Origin: Rhizobium sp. 18055
GTDB lineage: Bacteria > Pseudomonadota > Alphaproteobacteria > Rhizobiales > Rhizobiaceae
Length of the DNA stretch: 64,000 nucleotides
Assembly: GCF_902706285.1 (NCBI RefSeq)
Contig: NZ_CACSKD010000001.1
Coordinates: forward strand, 620,001 to 684,000
Direction of reading: 5' to 3'
Shown here in pieces: positions 35,745-43,582 of the stretch. The position numbers were made by a program, and so were the translations under genes. The stretch's first letter is position 1. Every line of letters begins with the position of its first letter. The notes under the pieces are model-generated. The model had not been told where the DNA came from. It searched no databases and was given only the letters and a program-made list of their open reading frames with translations.

Positions 35745-36577
35745 TTGCAGCAGAGGCCCCGCAGGAACAGGGCGCACGAATCGTCCAGCTCGAAAATGTC
35801 CAGGTTCGCTTCGGCAAGGGCGAGGATACATTTCTCGCCTTGGACAAAACCAATCTCGTCGTCCGCAACGGTGACTTTGTCGCGATGGTTGGCCCATCCG
35901 GCTGCGGCAAATCGACGATCCTGAAACTGGTTGCCGGCCTGGCCCGACCGACGGAGGGCGTCGTATTCGTTGCCGGTCGGGAAGTCGGCGCCGAAAAGGT
36001 TGGCATCGGAATGGCCTTCCAGAATCCCACCATGCTTCCCTGGCTGACCATACGCCAAAATATAATGCTGCCGCTGAAGATCGTCAAACCTTATGCCGAC
36101 ACGTTCAATCGCGACAAGCATACGGTGTTCAGAGACAAGGCTGAGGCGCTGCTCGCCAAGGTCGGCCTTACGGGCTTCGGCGATAGGCGCCCTTGGGAGC
36201 TTTCCGGCGGCATGCTGCAGCGCGCAAATCTCTGCCGCGCCCTCATCCATTCCCCGAAACTGCTGATGCTGGACGAACCCTTCGGAGCGCTCGATCAATT
36301 CACCCGCGAAGAGCTGTGGTCCGTCCTGCAGGACCTGTGGATGGAAACCAAGCCAACCGTGTTCTTCGTCACCCACGACCTGCGCGAAGCGGCCTTCTTG
36401 GCGAATCGCATTCTTGTGATGAGCGCCCGCCCCGGACGCGTAACCGATGACAGGCATGTGGATTTTGCCCGCCCCCGGACGCTCGAAACAACATTCGAGA
36501 CCGGCTTCACCGACCTGACCAATGATTTGCGGCGGATGATTTTTGCGGCGCGCCAAGGCAAGGAGACGACGGTATGA
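35741..36577 (+). CDS. NitT/TauT-type ABC transporter ATP-binding protein
   Basis: A 278-residue ATPase. Walker A GPSGCGKST, Q-loop AFQNPTMLPWLTIRQN, signature LSGGMLQRANLCRAL, Walker B LLMLDEPFGALDQ and switch FVTHDLREAAFLAN match SsuB/TauB/NrtD. A long C-terminal tail (about 35 residues after the core) is normal in this group. It overlaps both neighbouring genes by 4 bp. Confidence 0.92.
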   Translation: MIAAEAPQEQGARIVQLENVQVRFGKGEDTFLALDKTNLVVRNGDFVAMVGPSGCGKSTILKLVAGLARPTEGVVFVAGREVGAEKVGIGMAFQNPTMLPWLTIRQNIMLPLKIVKPYADTFNRDKHTVFRDKAEALLAKVGLTGFGDRRPWELSGGMLQRANLCRALIHSPKLLMLDEPFGALDQFTREELWSVLQDLWMETKPTVFFVTHDLREAAFLANRILVMSARPGRVTDDRHVDFARPRTLETTFETGFTDLTNDLRRMIFAARQGKETTV

Positions 36578-37353
36578 CGCTTTCCAGACGGGTCCAGGAC
36601 AATCTGAAGGCCGGTGCGTTCATCGTGCTGATGTTCCTCTTTTGGGAGGTAGCCTGCATCGTATTCCATGTCAGCCCCATAGTATTGCCACGACCGAGCG
36701 CGATTTTCTCGACGTTGTTCATGAACCTGCCGGCACTTTGGCCGCATATCCTGCAGACGCTGGCGACGACCATGGTCGGCTTTCTGCTGGGCACGATCAT
36801 CGGCCTTGCACTCGGTGTCTTCGTCGGCATTTCGCGCACGGCTTATAATATCGCCTACCCACTGCTGGTCGGGTTTTCGTCCATCCCCAAGGTCGCAGTG
36901 GTGCCGATCTTCGTTCTCTGGTTCGGGTCGGGGACTGTGCCAGCCATCCTGACCGCATTGACGACCTGCATATTCCCGATCGTCGTCAACGTGGCGACCG
37001 GATTGGCCACCACGGAGCCTGAGATGGAAGACGTGCTGAAGGCGCTGGGCGCAAGCCGCCTTCAGGTTCTCTGGAACGTTAGCCTGCCCCGGGCGATGCC
37101 CTACTTCTTCGCGTCGCTGAAGGTAGCAATCACGCTCGCGTTCGTTGGCACAGTGCTGTCAGAAACAGTCGCATCCAATCGCGGCATCGGAACTGTGATG
37201 ATGATGGCGACATCGAGCTTCGACGTTCCGCTTGCCTTCGCAGGGCTGTTCGCCCTCGCTATCCTCGGCATCATGCTTTACGCAGCCTTCGCAGTGATCG
37301 AGCAAAAGGTCTGCGGATGGGCCAACCGCAAACAAGAATTAGCAATGGCTTGA
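36574..37353 (+). CDS. NitT/TauT-type ABC transporter permease
   Basis: A 259-residue inner-membrane permease of the SsuC/TauC type. Hydrophobic helices are evident near 15-38, 65-90, 100-125 and 175-200 and at the C-terminus. The cytoplasmic loop DVLKALGASRLQVLWNVSLPRAMPYFFASLKVA is the EAA motif. It ends the six-gene operon. With the binding protein and ATPase it makes a full importer. Confidence 0.9.
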   Translation: MTLSRRVQDNLKAGAFIVLMFLFWEVACIVFHVSPIVLPRPSAIFSTLFMNLPALWPHILQTLATTMVGFLLGTIIGLALGVFVGISRTAYNIAYPLLVGFSSIPKVAVVPIFVLWFGSGTVPAILTALTTCIFPIVVNVATGLATTEPEMEDVLKALGASRLQVLWNVSLPRAMPYFFASLKVAITLAFVGTVLSETVASNRGIGTVMMMATSSFDVPLAFAGLFALAILGIMLYAAFAVIEQKVCGWANRKQELAMA

Positions 37354-37536
37354 ACAAATCCGATAGCGGCTTGGCGCCAGCGGTAGCCAACACCATCATC
37401 TACGAATCCGCGCCTGTGTCACGAGTATACAAAAAGGGACGGATCCTCGAAGCCGAGGCTACCTGATGATGGCTCGCGGCAATTCAAATACCACGCCTCG
37501 AACAGAAATGAACCGTCGGCCCGCTGCACCACAGCG

Positions 37537-38790
37537 CTAGTCGGTGCGCATGCCGATGATTGGCGTCATCATTTTGACATGCGCATCGATCCGCTCAAGC
37601 ACCCTTGGCGAAACGACCTCACGCTCTGGCAGTGACCACCAGGCTTGGTTCACCCGCTCCGCGGTTTCGGCTGCAGCTTGGAGAACTGCGGCCTCCGGCA
37701 AGCGCGCACGATTGGCGAATGCTTTCCATCGCTGCACATTCAGCGCTTTGAAGGAGCGCTCGCCTGCAAGCGATAACGCCATCGCGTCCGCCGGGATATA
37801 GGGGATAGTCGAGAGTACGTCATAGACCGGCGAAAGCTTGGGCTTGTCGCCCTTATCCCAATAAATCACTGACCAGTTTTTCAAGTGCATGTCACCGTTC
37901 CCGGTGATGGCAGCAAGAGCCAGCCGGCGCACGAATTCGAGCGCGGTGGCGGACGAGACGGCAACATTTAGAGCTGCCGCAATATCATGATAGGCCGCCC
38001 CTTCATATTTCCGTGACGGATAGACACCAAAGACCTGGGCGAAATCCTCGATGTGGATCCGCTTCCCGTTTGCGCCCCGATCAAAACGTTTGACGAGCAG
38101 GACTTTGCCGTCCGACAGCGTCTCGAACTCTTTTGGGATTCCCTCAAACTCCGATTGCTCGACGAGCTCGCGCTCTGGCACGTCCATGCCGATCGCTTCG
38201 GCCAATGCGAGATTGGCATATTCGTTTTCCGAAACGCCAGGAAACGAAGTCGATGGAAACTTGGCGATATAGGATCCCTGGTCGTCGCCCAGCGGCAGCG
38301 TCAGTCCGCCGCCCTTCCCGGTATTCTTGATGACGGAAAGCTTCATCTGAACGCCGGCAAGCGAAAATCTAGCCTTCGGTTTCGGAACAGGCAAATCGTC
38401 GAGGCGAGCAACCGTTCCATCACTCGGTAAGACGCGGACGGCTCCCGGTAGATCCGAGCCGAGTGCGACAAGCAGGTCGAAATCGTTTCCGGCTCGAACG
38501 CTTCCCGCATGGTGTTTTTCCATCGCCTCACGTAGCTTGTCTTCGGGGAGAAGATTGGCGAAAAACGCCGGCAAAGCTCTGGCGACAGGCTTTGGATCTT
38601 TACGCAAGCCGCCAGTGGCTGCCCGAAAAGACAGGCTCAGCACCGGAAAGCCGCCCGTGTCGCGATAGCCATCCTCGAAGCTGAAGGCGTTGAAGTCGCC
38701 GGGCGTCCGGATGATCGTACCGACCCTCACATCGTTCAGCAGCACGTCGAGCGACGAGATGGATCTCGGATCAGATGAAGCTTCAGACAT
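37537..38790 (-). CDS. hipA: HipA-family toxin kinase
   Basis: About 417 residues, a serine/threonine kinase-like toxin. The N-subdomain (LDVLLNDVRVGTIIRTPG to LPAFFANLLPEDKLREAM) is present. The kinase core has SLAGVQMKLSVIK, IAKFPST, LLVKRFDR, the catalytic loop ITGNGDMHLKNWSVIY and the metal-binding SPVYDVLST. All motifs look intact. HipA proteins phosphorylate aminoacyl-tRNA synthetases and cause growth arrest when free of HipB. The start at 38790 has GGGGA five bases upstream and overlaps the hipB stop. Confidence 0.88.
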   Translation of the reverse strand: MSEASSDPRSISSLDVLLNDVRVGTIIRTPGDFNAFSFEDGYRDTGGFPVLSLSFRAATGGLRKDPKPVARALPAFFANLLPEDKLREAMEKHHAGSVRAGNDFDLLVALGSDLPGAVRVLPSDGTVARLDDLPVPKPKARFSLAGVQMKLSVIKNTGKGGGLTLPLGDDQGSYIAKFPSTSFPGVSENEYANLALAEAIGMDVPERELVEQSEFEGIPKEFETLSDGKVLLVKRFDRGANGKRIHIEDFAQVFGVYPSRKYEGAAYHDIAAALNVAVSSATALEFVRRLALAAITGNGDMHLKNWSVIYWDKGDKPKLSPVYDVLSTIPYIPADAMALSLAGERSFKALNVQRWKAFANRARLPEAAVLQAAAETAERVNQAWWSLPEREVVSPRVLERIDAHVKMMTPIIGMRTD

Positions 38791-39097
38791 TCTCATCCCC
38801 ATCTGGATGCGCCATGAATGCCGGAAGATCGTCGACATCGTCATGCGGCCGCAGCAGCACACCGACGGCAGGCACCATGGCTTGCGGTATGAGCATCAAT
38901 TCAAGCCCAAGAGCTCGGCCGATATTGATCAGCGTCGTCGTGCGCGCGGAACTGCTTCCTGCCTCGATCTCACGATAGCGGGGACGCGATATACCCGCCA
39001 TGTCGGCAACCTGCTCCTGGGTCAATTGCCGGCCTTTGCGTGTAACCTTCAGCAACTGCCCGATTTCCAGCAAGGATTCTGACTCAGAGCGTGCCAT
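38783..39097 (-). CDS. hipB: HipB-type antitoxin, XRE-family HTH
   Basis: About 104 residues. The XRE HTH is LGQLLKVTRKGRQLTQEQVADMAGISRPRYREIEAGSSSARTTTLINIGRALGLE in consensus-like segments. It is upstream of and overlapping hipA, the normal order for hipBA. It binds HipA and represses the operon promoter. An in-frame TTG 12 codons upstream is the alternative start. The C-terminus is extended and acidic. Confidence 0.87.
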   Translation of the reverse strand: MARSESESLLEIGQLLKVTRKGRQLTQEQVADMAGISRPRYREIEAGSSSARTTTLINIGRALGLELMLIPQAMVPAVGVLLRPHDDVDDLPAFMAHPDGDENV

Positions 39098-39169
39098 CCC
39101 ACCTACCCAACCGCTTTCCGTAGAGTTGGGCAAGCTATCTCAAACATTTCAAAATCGGTCAACGTAAAA

Positions 39170-39185
39170 GACCTAAATACGGGTC
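39170..39185. promoter_or_regulatory. short inverted repeat upstream of hipB
   Basis: GACC-N8-GGTC lies about 75 bp upstream of hipB in an AT-rich stretch also shared with the divergent recombinase gene. It could be a HipB operator half-site pair; only four base pairs support it. Confidence 0.25.
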
Positions 39186-39335
39186 ATTATTTTAATATTG
39201 ATCTGTTTATATATCATTCACACTGTTTTGTGATGGCCACGCCACAGACGGCAAGACGTACCCTTTTTACATTCTTTGTTAATGGCACCCCCCTATTTCC
39301 GCTCGCCCTCGGCACTGGTGCCAGAGAGAAACGGA

Positions 39336-41699
39336 ATGAGCATGCCCAAACACGATCTTTCATCACATCATTTTCAGCGGAAAATTTCGGAATTCTGCGA
39401 GGTGCGTATTGCACCGATATCTTCAAAGCCGGTGCTGGAGAATGTCCGCCCCTACCTGATTAGCCTTATCATTTACCGCAAGAAGCCGCCGATCCTAAAC
39501 GGCCATCTCGACTGGATCGCGATCGGGGAGGCCTGCGGGATCGGAGACGACATGACCGCTGTACTCAGGAAGCAGTTGCGGCCGGCGCTTGATGCGATCA
39601 TCCGCTGGCTGAAGGCCCCGCCCGTCGCAGAAGACGTTCCGCCGTCAAAGCAGTCTGCCCGGACACCTAAGGCGGAAGCGGTAAAGAAGACAGCGACGAC
39701 TTCCTCGACCAGAAAACCGCAACGCGCTGAGGCCGACGGAGTATTCACCCAGAACGGGACTGCACAACGCGGGCCGGCGCCAAAGCCGATCAGCCCATTC
39801 CCGGATCCGTTGTTCGAGGCGACCGACGATCCTGCAGGCTTTCAAGATGCGCTCATCTATCATATGCGCCGATTTGGCGACAGCTACTGGCAGCTCTATC
39901 GTGCTGTGGTTCGCTTGACCGAAACCTTCGACAGCAAGACACTGCTGTCCTGGATCCAGGGCGAGCGTGTGCCGCGGTCCGTTGCCAGTTTCGACATCCT
40001 GCGACGCATCGAAACGCGCTACCGGCTGTCGGAAGGATACTTCAAGGCGAAGCTGCCGCATCAGGCACGCTCGCTATACGGTCATGATCTCGGTGACATC
40101 AGCCCGGCCGAGCGACGGCGGATTTCCCTTCATCTGCCAGATGATTTCAACAGCCTGCCCTTTAGCAAGCGAGAGGAGATCCTTGACTGGGTGCGTCGGG
40201 TGATCATCTCCGGCTCGACCGAGTATCGCCGGTATCAGGCAGCGGCCAGCAAGCAGCGTTATGCGGTCCGCTTTCCAGGTATCACATATGGCGGCGGTTC
40301 GCTTTCACCGCGTACGCTGGCATCTGCAGCCAATGCGAACCAGAACATGCCCGAGGAACTCGACGATCCGGATCTGCTGTCAGGTGTTGTCGATGCCCCG
40401 CCACGTCTTGCCATGGAGATGGCCGATCTGATCCGGTTTAAGACCTCGACGCTAACGGCGATCGGCCTTCAGCGCAACGGGGTCTGGGGCGAAGAGACCG
40501 CATCTCAAAAGATCGAACATCTCGGATTGATGTTTGGAGCGCTGGCCGCCGCCCCAGCCGGCATCATCAAAGGTCGGGGCGTCCCGCTCAGTCAGCTGAG
40601 TTTTGGCCTGCTGGTCTTCCCCGGTGTCTGGGATTGGTATCTGCAATGGCGCGAGCAGCGGCGTGGCTTCTACACAAAGTGGGAAGAAGATATGTTGATG
40701 GTAGCGCAGGCCCTCACCCGGGCAGAGGTGGGCTGGATCCGTCAACACCCGGAACTGCTCAAGAATGTCAGGCCGATTGAAGGTCTGATTGCTCCGGAGG
40801 AGATCGAGTTCGCCACGCGCGACTGGCATGGGGCCTGCGATGCGTTCCACCGGCATGCTGCTAACCGGTCGAAAGAAATCCAGAGGGTGATGCGTGTCCA
40901 CCGTGATCCGTTCGAGCCGATCATGTGCGTTCTCGAGGCCGACAGCCCGTTGGCGGAATATCGCAAGATTACTGACGAGATCCTGAAGCGCATGCCAGAT
41001 GAAGATCGCTACCCGAGACCGGCGGCGGAGGCCGTTCGATCCTTTTTGCTGCTCCGTCTCGGCCTGCATCTCGGCCTTCGCCAGAAGAACCTTCGACAGT
41101 TGCGCATCTGCCCGCGCGGGCACTTCCCGACATCAGAACGTCGCCTCGAAGATATGAAATGTGGCGAACTGCGCTGGAGTGATCGTGATGGCGGCTGGGA
41201 AGTGCTGATCCCGTCGGTCGCGTTCAAGAACGCCAGCTCATCGTTTTTTGGGCAAAAGCCTTTCCGCTTGATCCTGCCGGACCTGCTTGATCTCTACAAA
41301 TACCTGGAGGGCTATATCGACAAGCATCGTGGCGTGCTGCTCGGGAGCGCAAAGGATCCCGGCACCTTCTTCGTCAAGACGGTAAAAACGACGAGCCTCG
41401 ACGCGGCCTATGACTCGACGAAATTCTACGAGGCCTGGCGAACTGTGATCCAGCGATACGGCATCTACAATCCCTATACTGGTCGTGGCGCCATTAAAGG
41501 TCTGCTGCCACATGGACCACATAATCTGCGGGATATTCTCGCGACCCATATCCTGAAGCAAACAGGGTCATATGAGCAGGCGAGCTATGCCATTCAGGAT
41601 ACACCGGATGTCGTGCAGCAGCACTATGGTCGCTTCCTGCCACAGGATAAGGCGGCGCTGGCGGCTAAGATCCTGAACCAAGTATGGGAAGCTGCGTAG
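39336..41699 (+). CDS. large atypical tyrosine recombinase/phage integrase-like protein
   Basis: About 787 residues, roughly twice the usual integrase length. The C-terminal catalytic region shows the first Arg in RLGLHLGLRQKNLRQLRI, a Lys candidate in VAFKNASS, H-x-x-R in PHGPHNLRDILATHILKQTG and a Tyr nucleophile candidate in QQHYGRFLP. The usual LGH block between them is altered to IQDTPD. The N-terminal 450 residues are unlike standard SAM-like core-binding domains and include helical segments I cannot name. The start may be 39336 or an ATG at 39282. It lies between hipBA and IS remnants, so a mobile-element role is plausible. Confidence 0.72.
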   Translation: MSMPKHDLSSHHFQRKISEFCEVRIAPISSKPVLENVRPYLISLIIYRKKPPILNGHLDWIAIGEACGIGDDMTAVLRKQLRPALDAIIRWLKAPPVAEDVPPSKQSARTPKAEAVKKTATTSSTRKPQRAEADGVFTQNGTAQRGPAPKPISPFPDPLFEATDDPAGFQDALIYHMRRFGDSYWQLYRAVVRLTETFDSKTLLSWIQGERVPRSVASFDILRRIETRYRLSEGYFKAKLPHQARSLYGHDLGDISPAERRRISLHLPDDFNSLPFSKREEILDWVRRVIISGSTEYRRYQAAASKQRYAVRFPGITYGGGSLSPRTLASAANANQNMPEELDDPDLLSGVVDAPPRLAMEMADLIRFKTSTLTAIGLQRNGVWGEETASQKIEHLGLMFGALAAAPAGIIKGRGVPLSQLSFGLLVFPGVWDWYLQWREQRRGFYTKWEEDMLMVAQALTRAEVGWIRQHPELLKNVRPIEGLIAPEEIEFATRDWHGACDAFHRHAANRSKEIQRVMRVHRDPFEPIMCVLEADSPLAEYRKITDEILKRMPDEDRYPRPAAEAVRSFLLLRLGLHLGLRQKNLRQLRICPRGHFPTSERRLEDMKCGELRWSDRDGGWEVLIPSVAFKNASSSFFGQKPFRLILPDLLDLYKYLEGYIDKHRGVLLGSAKDPGTFFVKTVKTTSLDAAYDSTKFYEAWRTVIQRYGIYNPYTGRGAIKGLLPHGPHNLRDILATHILKQTGSYEQASYAIQDTPDVVQQHYGRFLPQDKAALAAKILNQVWEAA

Positions 41700-41855
41700 A
41701 AAGCCAACCTGCACTCCTTCCTCAGGCGCGAAGAGAGTTCCGCGCTTGAGGCGTGGGCAATCAAGCTCTTGAATGGAACCGAACCCCCGACCCTGAATTT
41801 TTAAAGCTCGTAGCGCACTGATTCACTTTTGGTTTCGACAAGCTCAATTTTGAAC

Positions 41856-41880
41856 GGGCGCCATTGATAGGTTGGCGCCC
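41856..41880 (+). terminator. strong hairpin downstream of the recombinase gene
   Basis: GGGCGCC and GGCGCCC form a perfect 7-bp GC stem with an 11-base loop, about 155 bp after the recombinase stop. There is no T-run, so it could be a structural end or a remnant of an element terminus rather than a terminator. Confidence 0.35.
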
Positions 41881-41942
41881 GCATTCTCGAGCTTCTAACT
41901 GGCGGTCAGCAGCCCGCGATCACCACGGCTGACGACCATGAC

Positions 41943-42160
41943 TTCCGAAGGACCCAAGGCCGATCATGGCAAGGACTTCATCGGCACGCCCTGATGACGA
42001 TGATCGCCTACGCCTTCCTCCAGCACCAGAGATTGCAGACTGCAAAGCGGGAAAAAAGAAACCGACCTTGCCAGCCGTGCGCAGAGCCGTCATCAACGCA
42101 CTTGCTTTGCAGGCAGCACAGATCCAAATGTCCGCACTGTCAACGCCACTTTCAAACCGA
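41943..42160 (+). pseudogene. C-terminal remnant of an IS701-type DDE transposase
   Basis: From 41943 one frame reads through GRSWQGLHRHALM and MTMIAYAFLQHQRL, the characteristic C-terminus of this transposase group. Near 42055 the homologous reading moves to another frame (KPTLPAVRRAVINALALQ), so there is at least one frameshift. No N-terminal part or intact ends are nearby. It marks a former insertion and shows that the stretch between recombinase and IS110 element is insertion-prone. Confidence 0.65.
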
Positions 42161-42369
42161 AAATTCTATTCTGCCAAAGTAGTGCTTCTGTAATGGGCCT
42201 TTGTTCGTCAAGTCCCTCATTACCAAAATCTCGTCACCAGGATCATGCTTCTGTCCGTGGTCAACACCAAGGCCGCCACACCATGCCATAAGATCAGAAC
42301 CGGCAGGTCAATCTAGGCGGCGTGATTGCCGAGGCATCACAGCACTACTTACGACCTTGCCAGGCTCTC

Positions 42370-42421
42370 GTCCCGGTGACGGGACCTTGATGGAGACGAA
42401 ACCTTACAATGGCTTCGTCTC
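42370..42421. other. two hairpins between transposase stop and IS701 remnant
   Basis: GTCCCG-GTGA-CGGGAC (42370-42385) and GAGACGAA-N13-TTCGTCTC (42393-42421) are perfect stems of 6 and 8 bp, directly following the transposase gene in transcription order. They could terminate the transposase mRNA or be part of an element-end structure. Confidence 0.45.
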
Positions 42422-42432
42422 GATGCCGCTAT

Positions 42433-43464
42433 CTATGCCGCAGAGGTTTCCTTGCCCCAACGGAATTCGCTTTCGTCCATCCACATGCGATGAAGGATCG
42501 TCGCAAGCTTGCGGGCCAGCGCAACTTTTGCCCGTTTCATGCCACGCCGCTTTGCCACATCGACTGCCCACCGCTTCAGCGCCGAGAACCTGGTGGCGCG
42601 GGTCAGCATGATGTGGGCCGCCTCGTAAAGGGCCGTGCGCACCATTGTGTCACCGACCCGGCTGATGCCGCCGTCCAGATCCGTTTCGCCGGATTGATAC
42701 TTCTTCGGCGTTAATCCGAAGTACGCTCCGACGGTTTGGGATTTTGCAAACCGACCAGGGTCGTCGACCGCCGAGCGATAGGTAATCGCAACGAGTGCGC
42801 CAACCCCCGGCGTGGTCATCAGTCTCTGGCAGACCCGATCCTGGCGAACGATCTTCAGCATCTCACGATGCATCTTGGTGAACTCGTTCCAAAGTGCATG
42901 ACGGGCATGCAACATAGCACCGATGACGGTCTCCAACACAGGATGTCCGTCAACGAGCTCCAATATCCGTTCTTCAAATCGACCGCGGCTGACTTCGCCA
43001 ACCTTCAAACCGTAGCCGCGCAAAATGCCCCGAATGCTCAACTCCACGTCACGCAATTTAGCTTGCAGTAGTTTGCGACCGGTCAGAAGCGCCCGGACAT
43101 CCTGCGAGCCGGGAGACTTCGAATGCACTGAGCGATACCATCCCATCCGCAATAGCTGTGCGATGCCACGCGCATCCTTCCTGTCCGTCTTGATAATCAT
43201 CGCCGACAGCGCGGCCTTCACGTGACGGGTTTCCAGCAGAACAACATCAAAACCAGCTTTCGTCAGACCTTCATACAACCATTGAGACAATGGGCCCGCT
43301 TCCAGGCCGATCCGCTTCAAAGCAAACCCCAGCGATGTTAGGTGTTCGATGAGCGCATCCGGCTCGCTCGCAACCTTCGTCTCGCGGATGATCTTGCCTG
43401 CCGAATCCACCAAACACACGCTGCTTGCTTCCAAAGAAACATCAATTCCGGCAAAATACTCCAT
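42433..43464 (-). CDS. IS110-family transposase (DEDD)
   Basis: A 343-residue transposase. The N-terminal RuvC-like DEDD domain starts with FAGIDVSLEASSVCLVD (Asp), has RIGLEAGPLSQWL (Glu) and KTDRKDARGIAQLL (the two Asp residues). The C-terminal Transposase_20 domain contains TTPGVGALVAITYRSAVDDPGRFAKSQTVGAYFGLTPKKYQSGE in family segments with the conserved Ser. The length is normal and the frame intact, so it may be active. GAGGAA precedes the ATG; 20 further codons upstream are rejected. Bridge-RNA-guided integration is known for this family. Confidence 0.92.
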   Translation of the reverse strand: MEYFAGIDVSLEASSVCLVDSAGKIIRETKVASEPDALIEHLTSLGFALKRIGLEAGPLSQWLYEGLTKAGFDVVLLETRHVKAALSAMIIKTDRKDARGIAQLLRMGWYRSVHSKSPGSQDVRALLTGRKLLQAKLRDVELSIRGILRGYGLKVGEVSRGRFEERILELVDGHPVLETVIGAMLHARHALWNEFTKMHREMLKIVRQDRVCQRLMTTPGVGALVAITYRSAVDDPGRFAKSQTVGAYFGLTPKKYQSGETDLDGGISRVGDTMVRTALYEAAHIMLTRATRFSALKRWAVDVAKRRGMKRAKVALARKLATILHRMWMDESEFRWGKETSAA

Positions 43465-43538
43465 GGCTGTTCCTCGCTTGATGTTTGGGGCCGACCCGTT
43501 CGGACCCCGTTTCAACATCGTCATTCTGAGGGACAGCC
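43465..43538 (-). ncRNA. candidate bridge-RNA-like structured leader of the IS110 element
   Basis: On the non-coding side upstream of the transposase, GGCTGTTCC (43465-43473) pairs with GGGACAGCC (43530-43538) with one G-T type mismatch. Inside, GGGGCCGA (43487-43494) pairs with TCGGACCCC (43500-43508) with one bulge. A long stem with an internal hairpin upstream of an IS110 transposase is where bridge RNAs of this group are expected. Loop guide sequences have not been matched to a target, so the call is tentative. Confidence 0.35.
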
Positions 43539-43582
43539 ACCAATCTGGCTACAATCTCGGAAGCGCCGGCCCATTACGGCAT

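Larger units (their letters stand above)
42190..43575 (-). mobile_element. IS110-family insertion sequence, approximate limits
   Basis: The element carries the transposase at 42433-43464 with structured non-coding flanks. IS110 elements lack obvious terminal repeats and target duplications, so the limits given here are estimates. The left limit is set where IS701 remnant sequence ends and the right limit just before the monooxygenase stop at 43583. Sequence downstream of the transposase holds two tight hairpins (42370-42385 and 42393-42421). Confidence 0.55.

Noticed and set aside
35630..36556. 308-codon minus-strand frame opposite the NitT/TauT ATPase
   Set aside because: Antisense to a gene with all ABC motifs in overlapping operon context.
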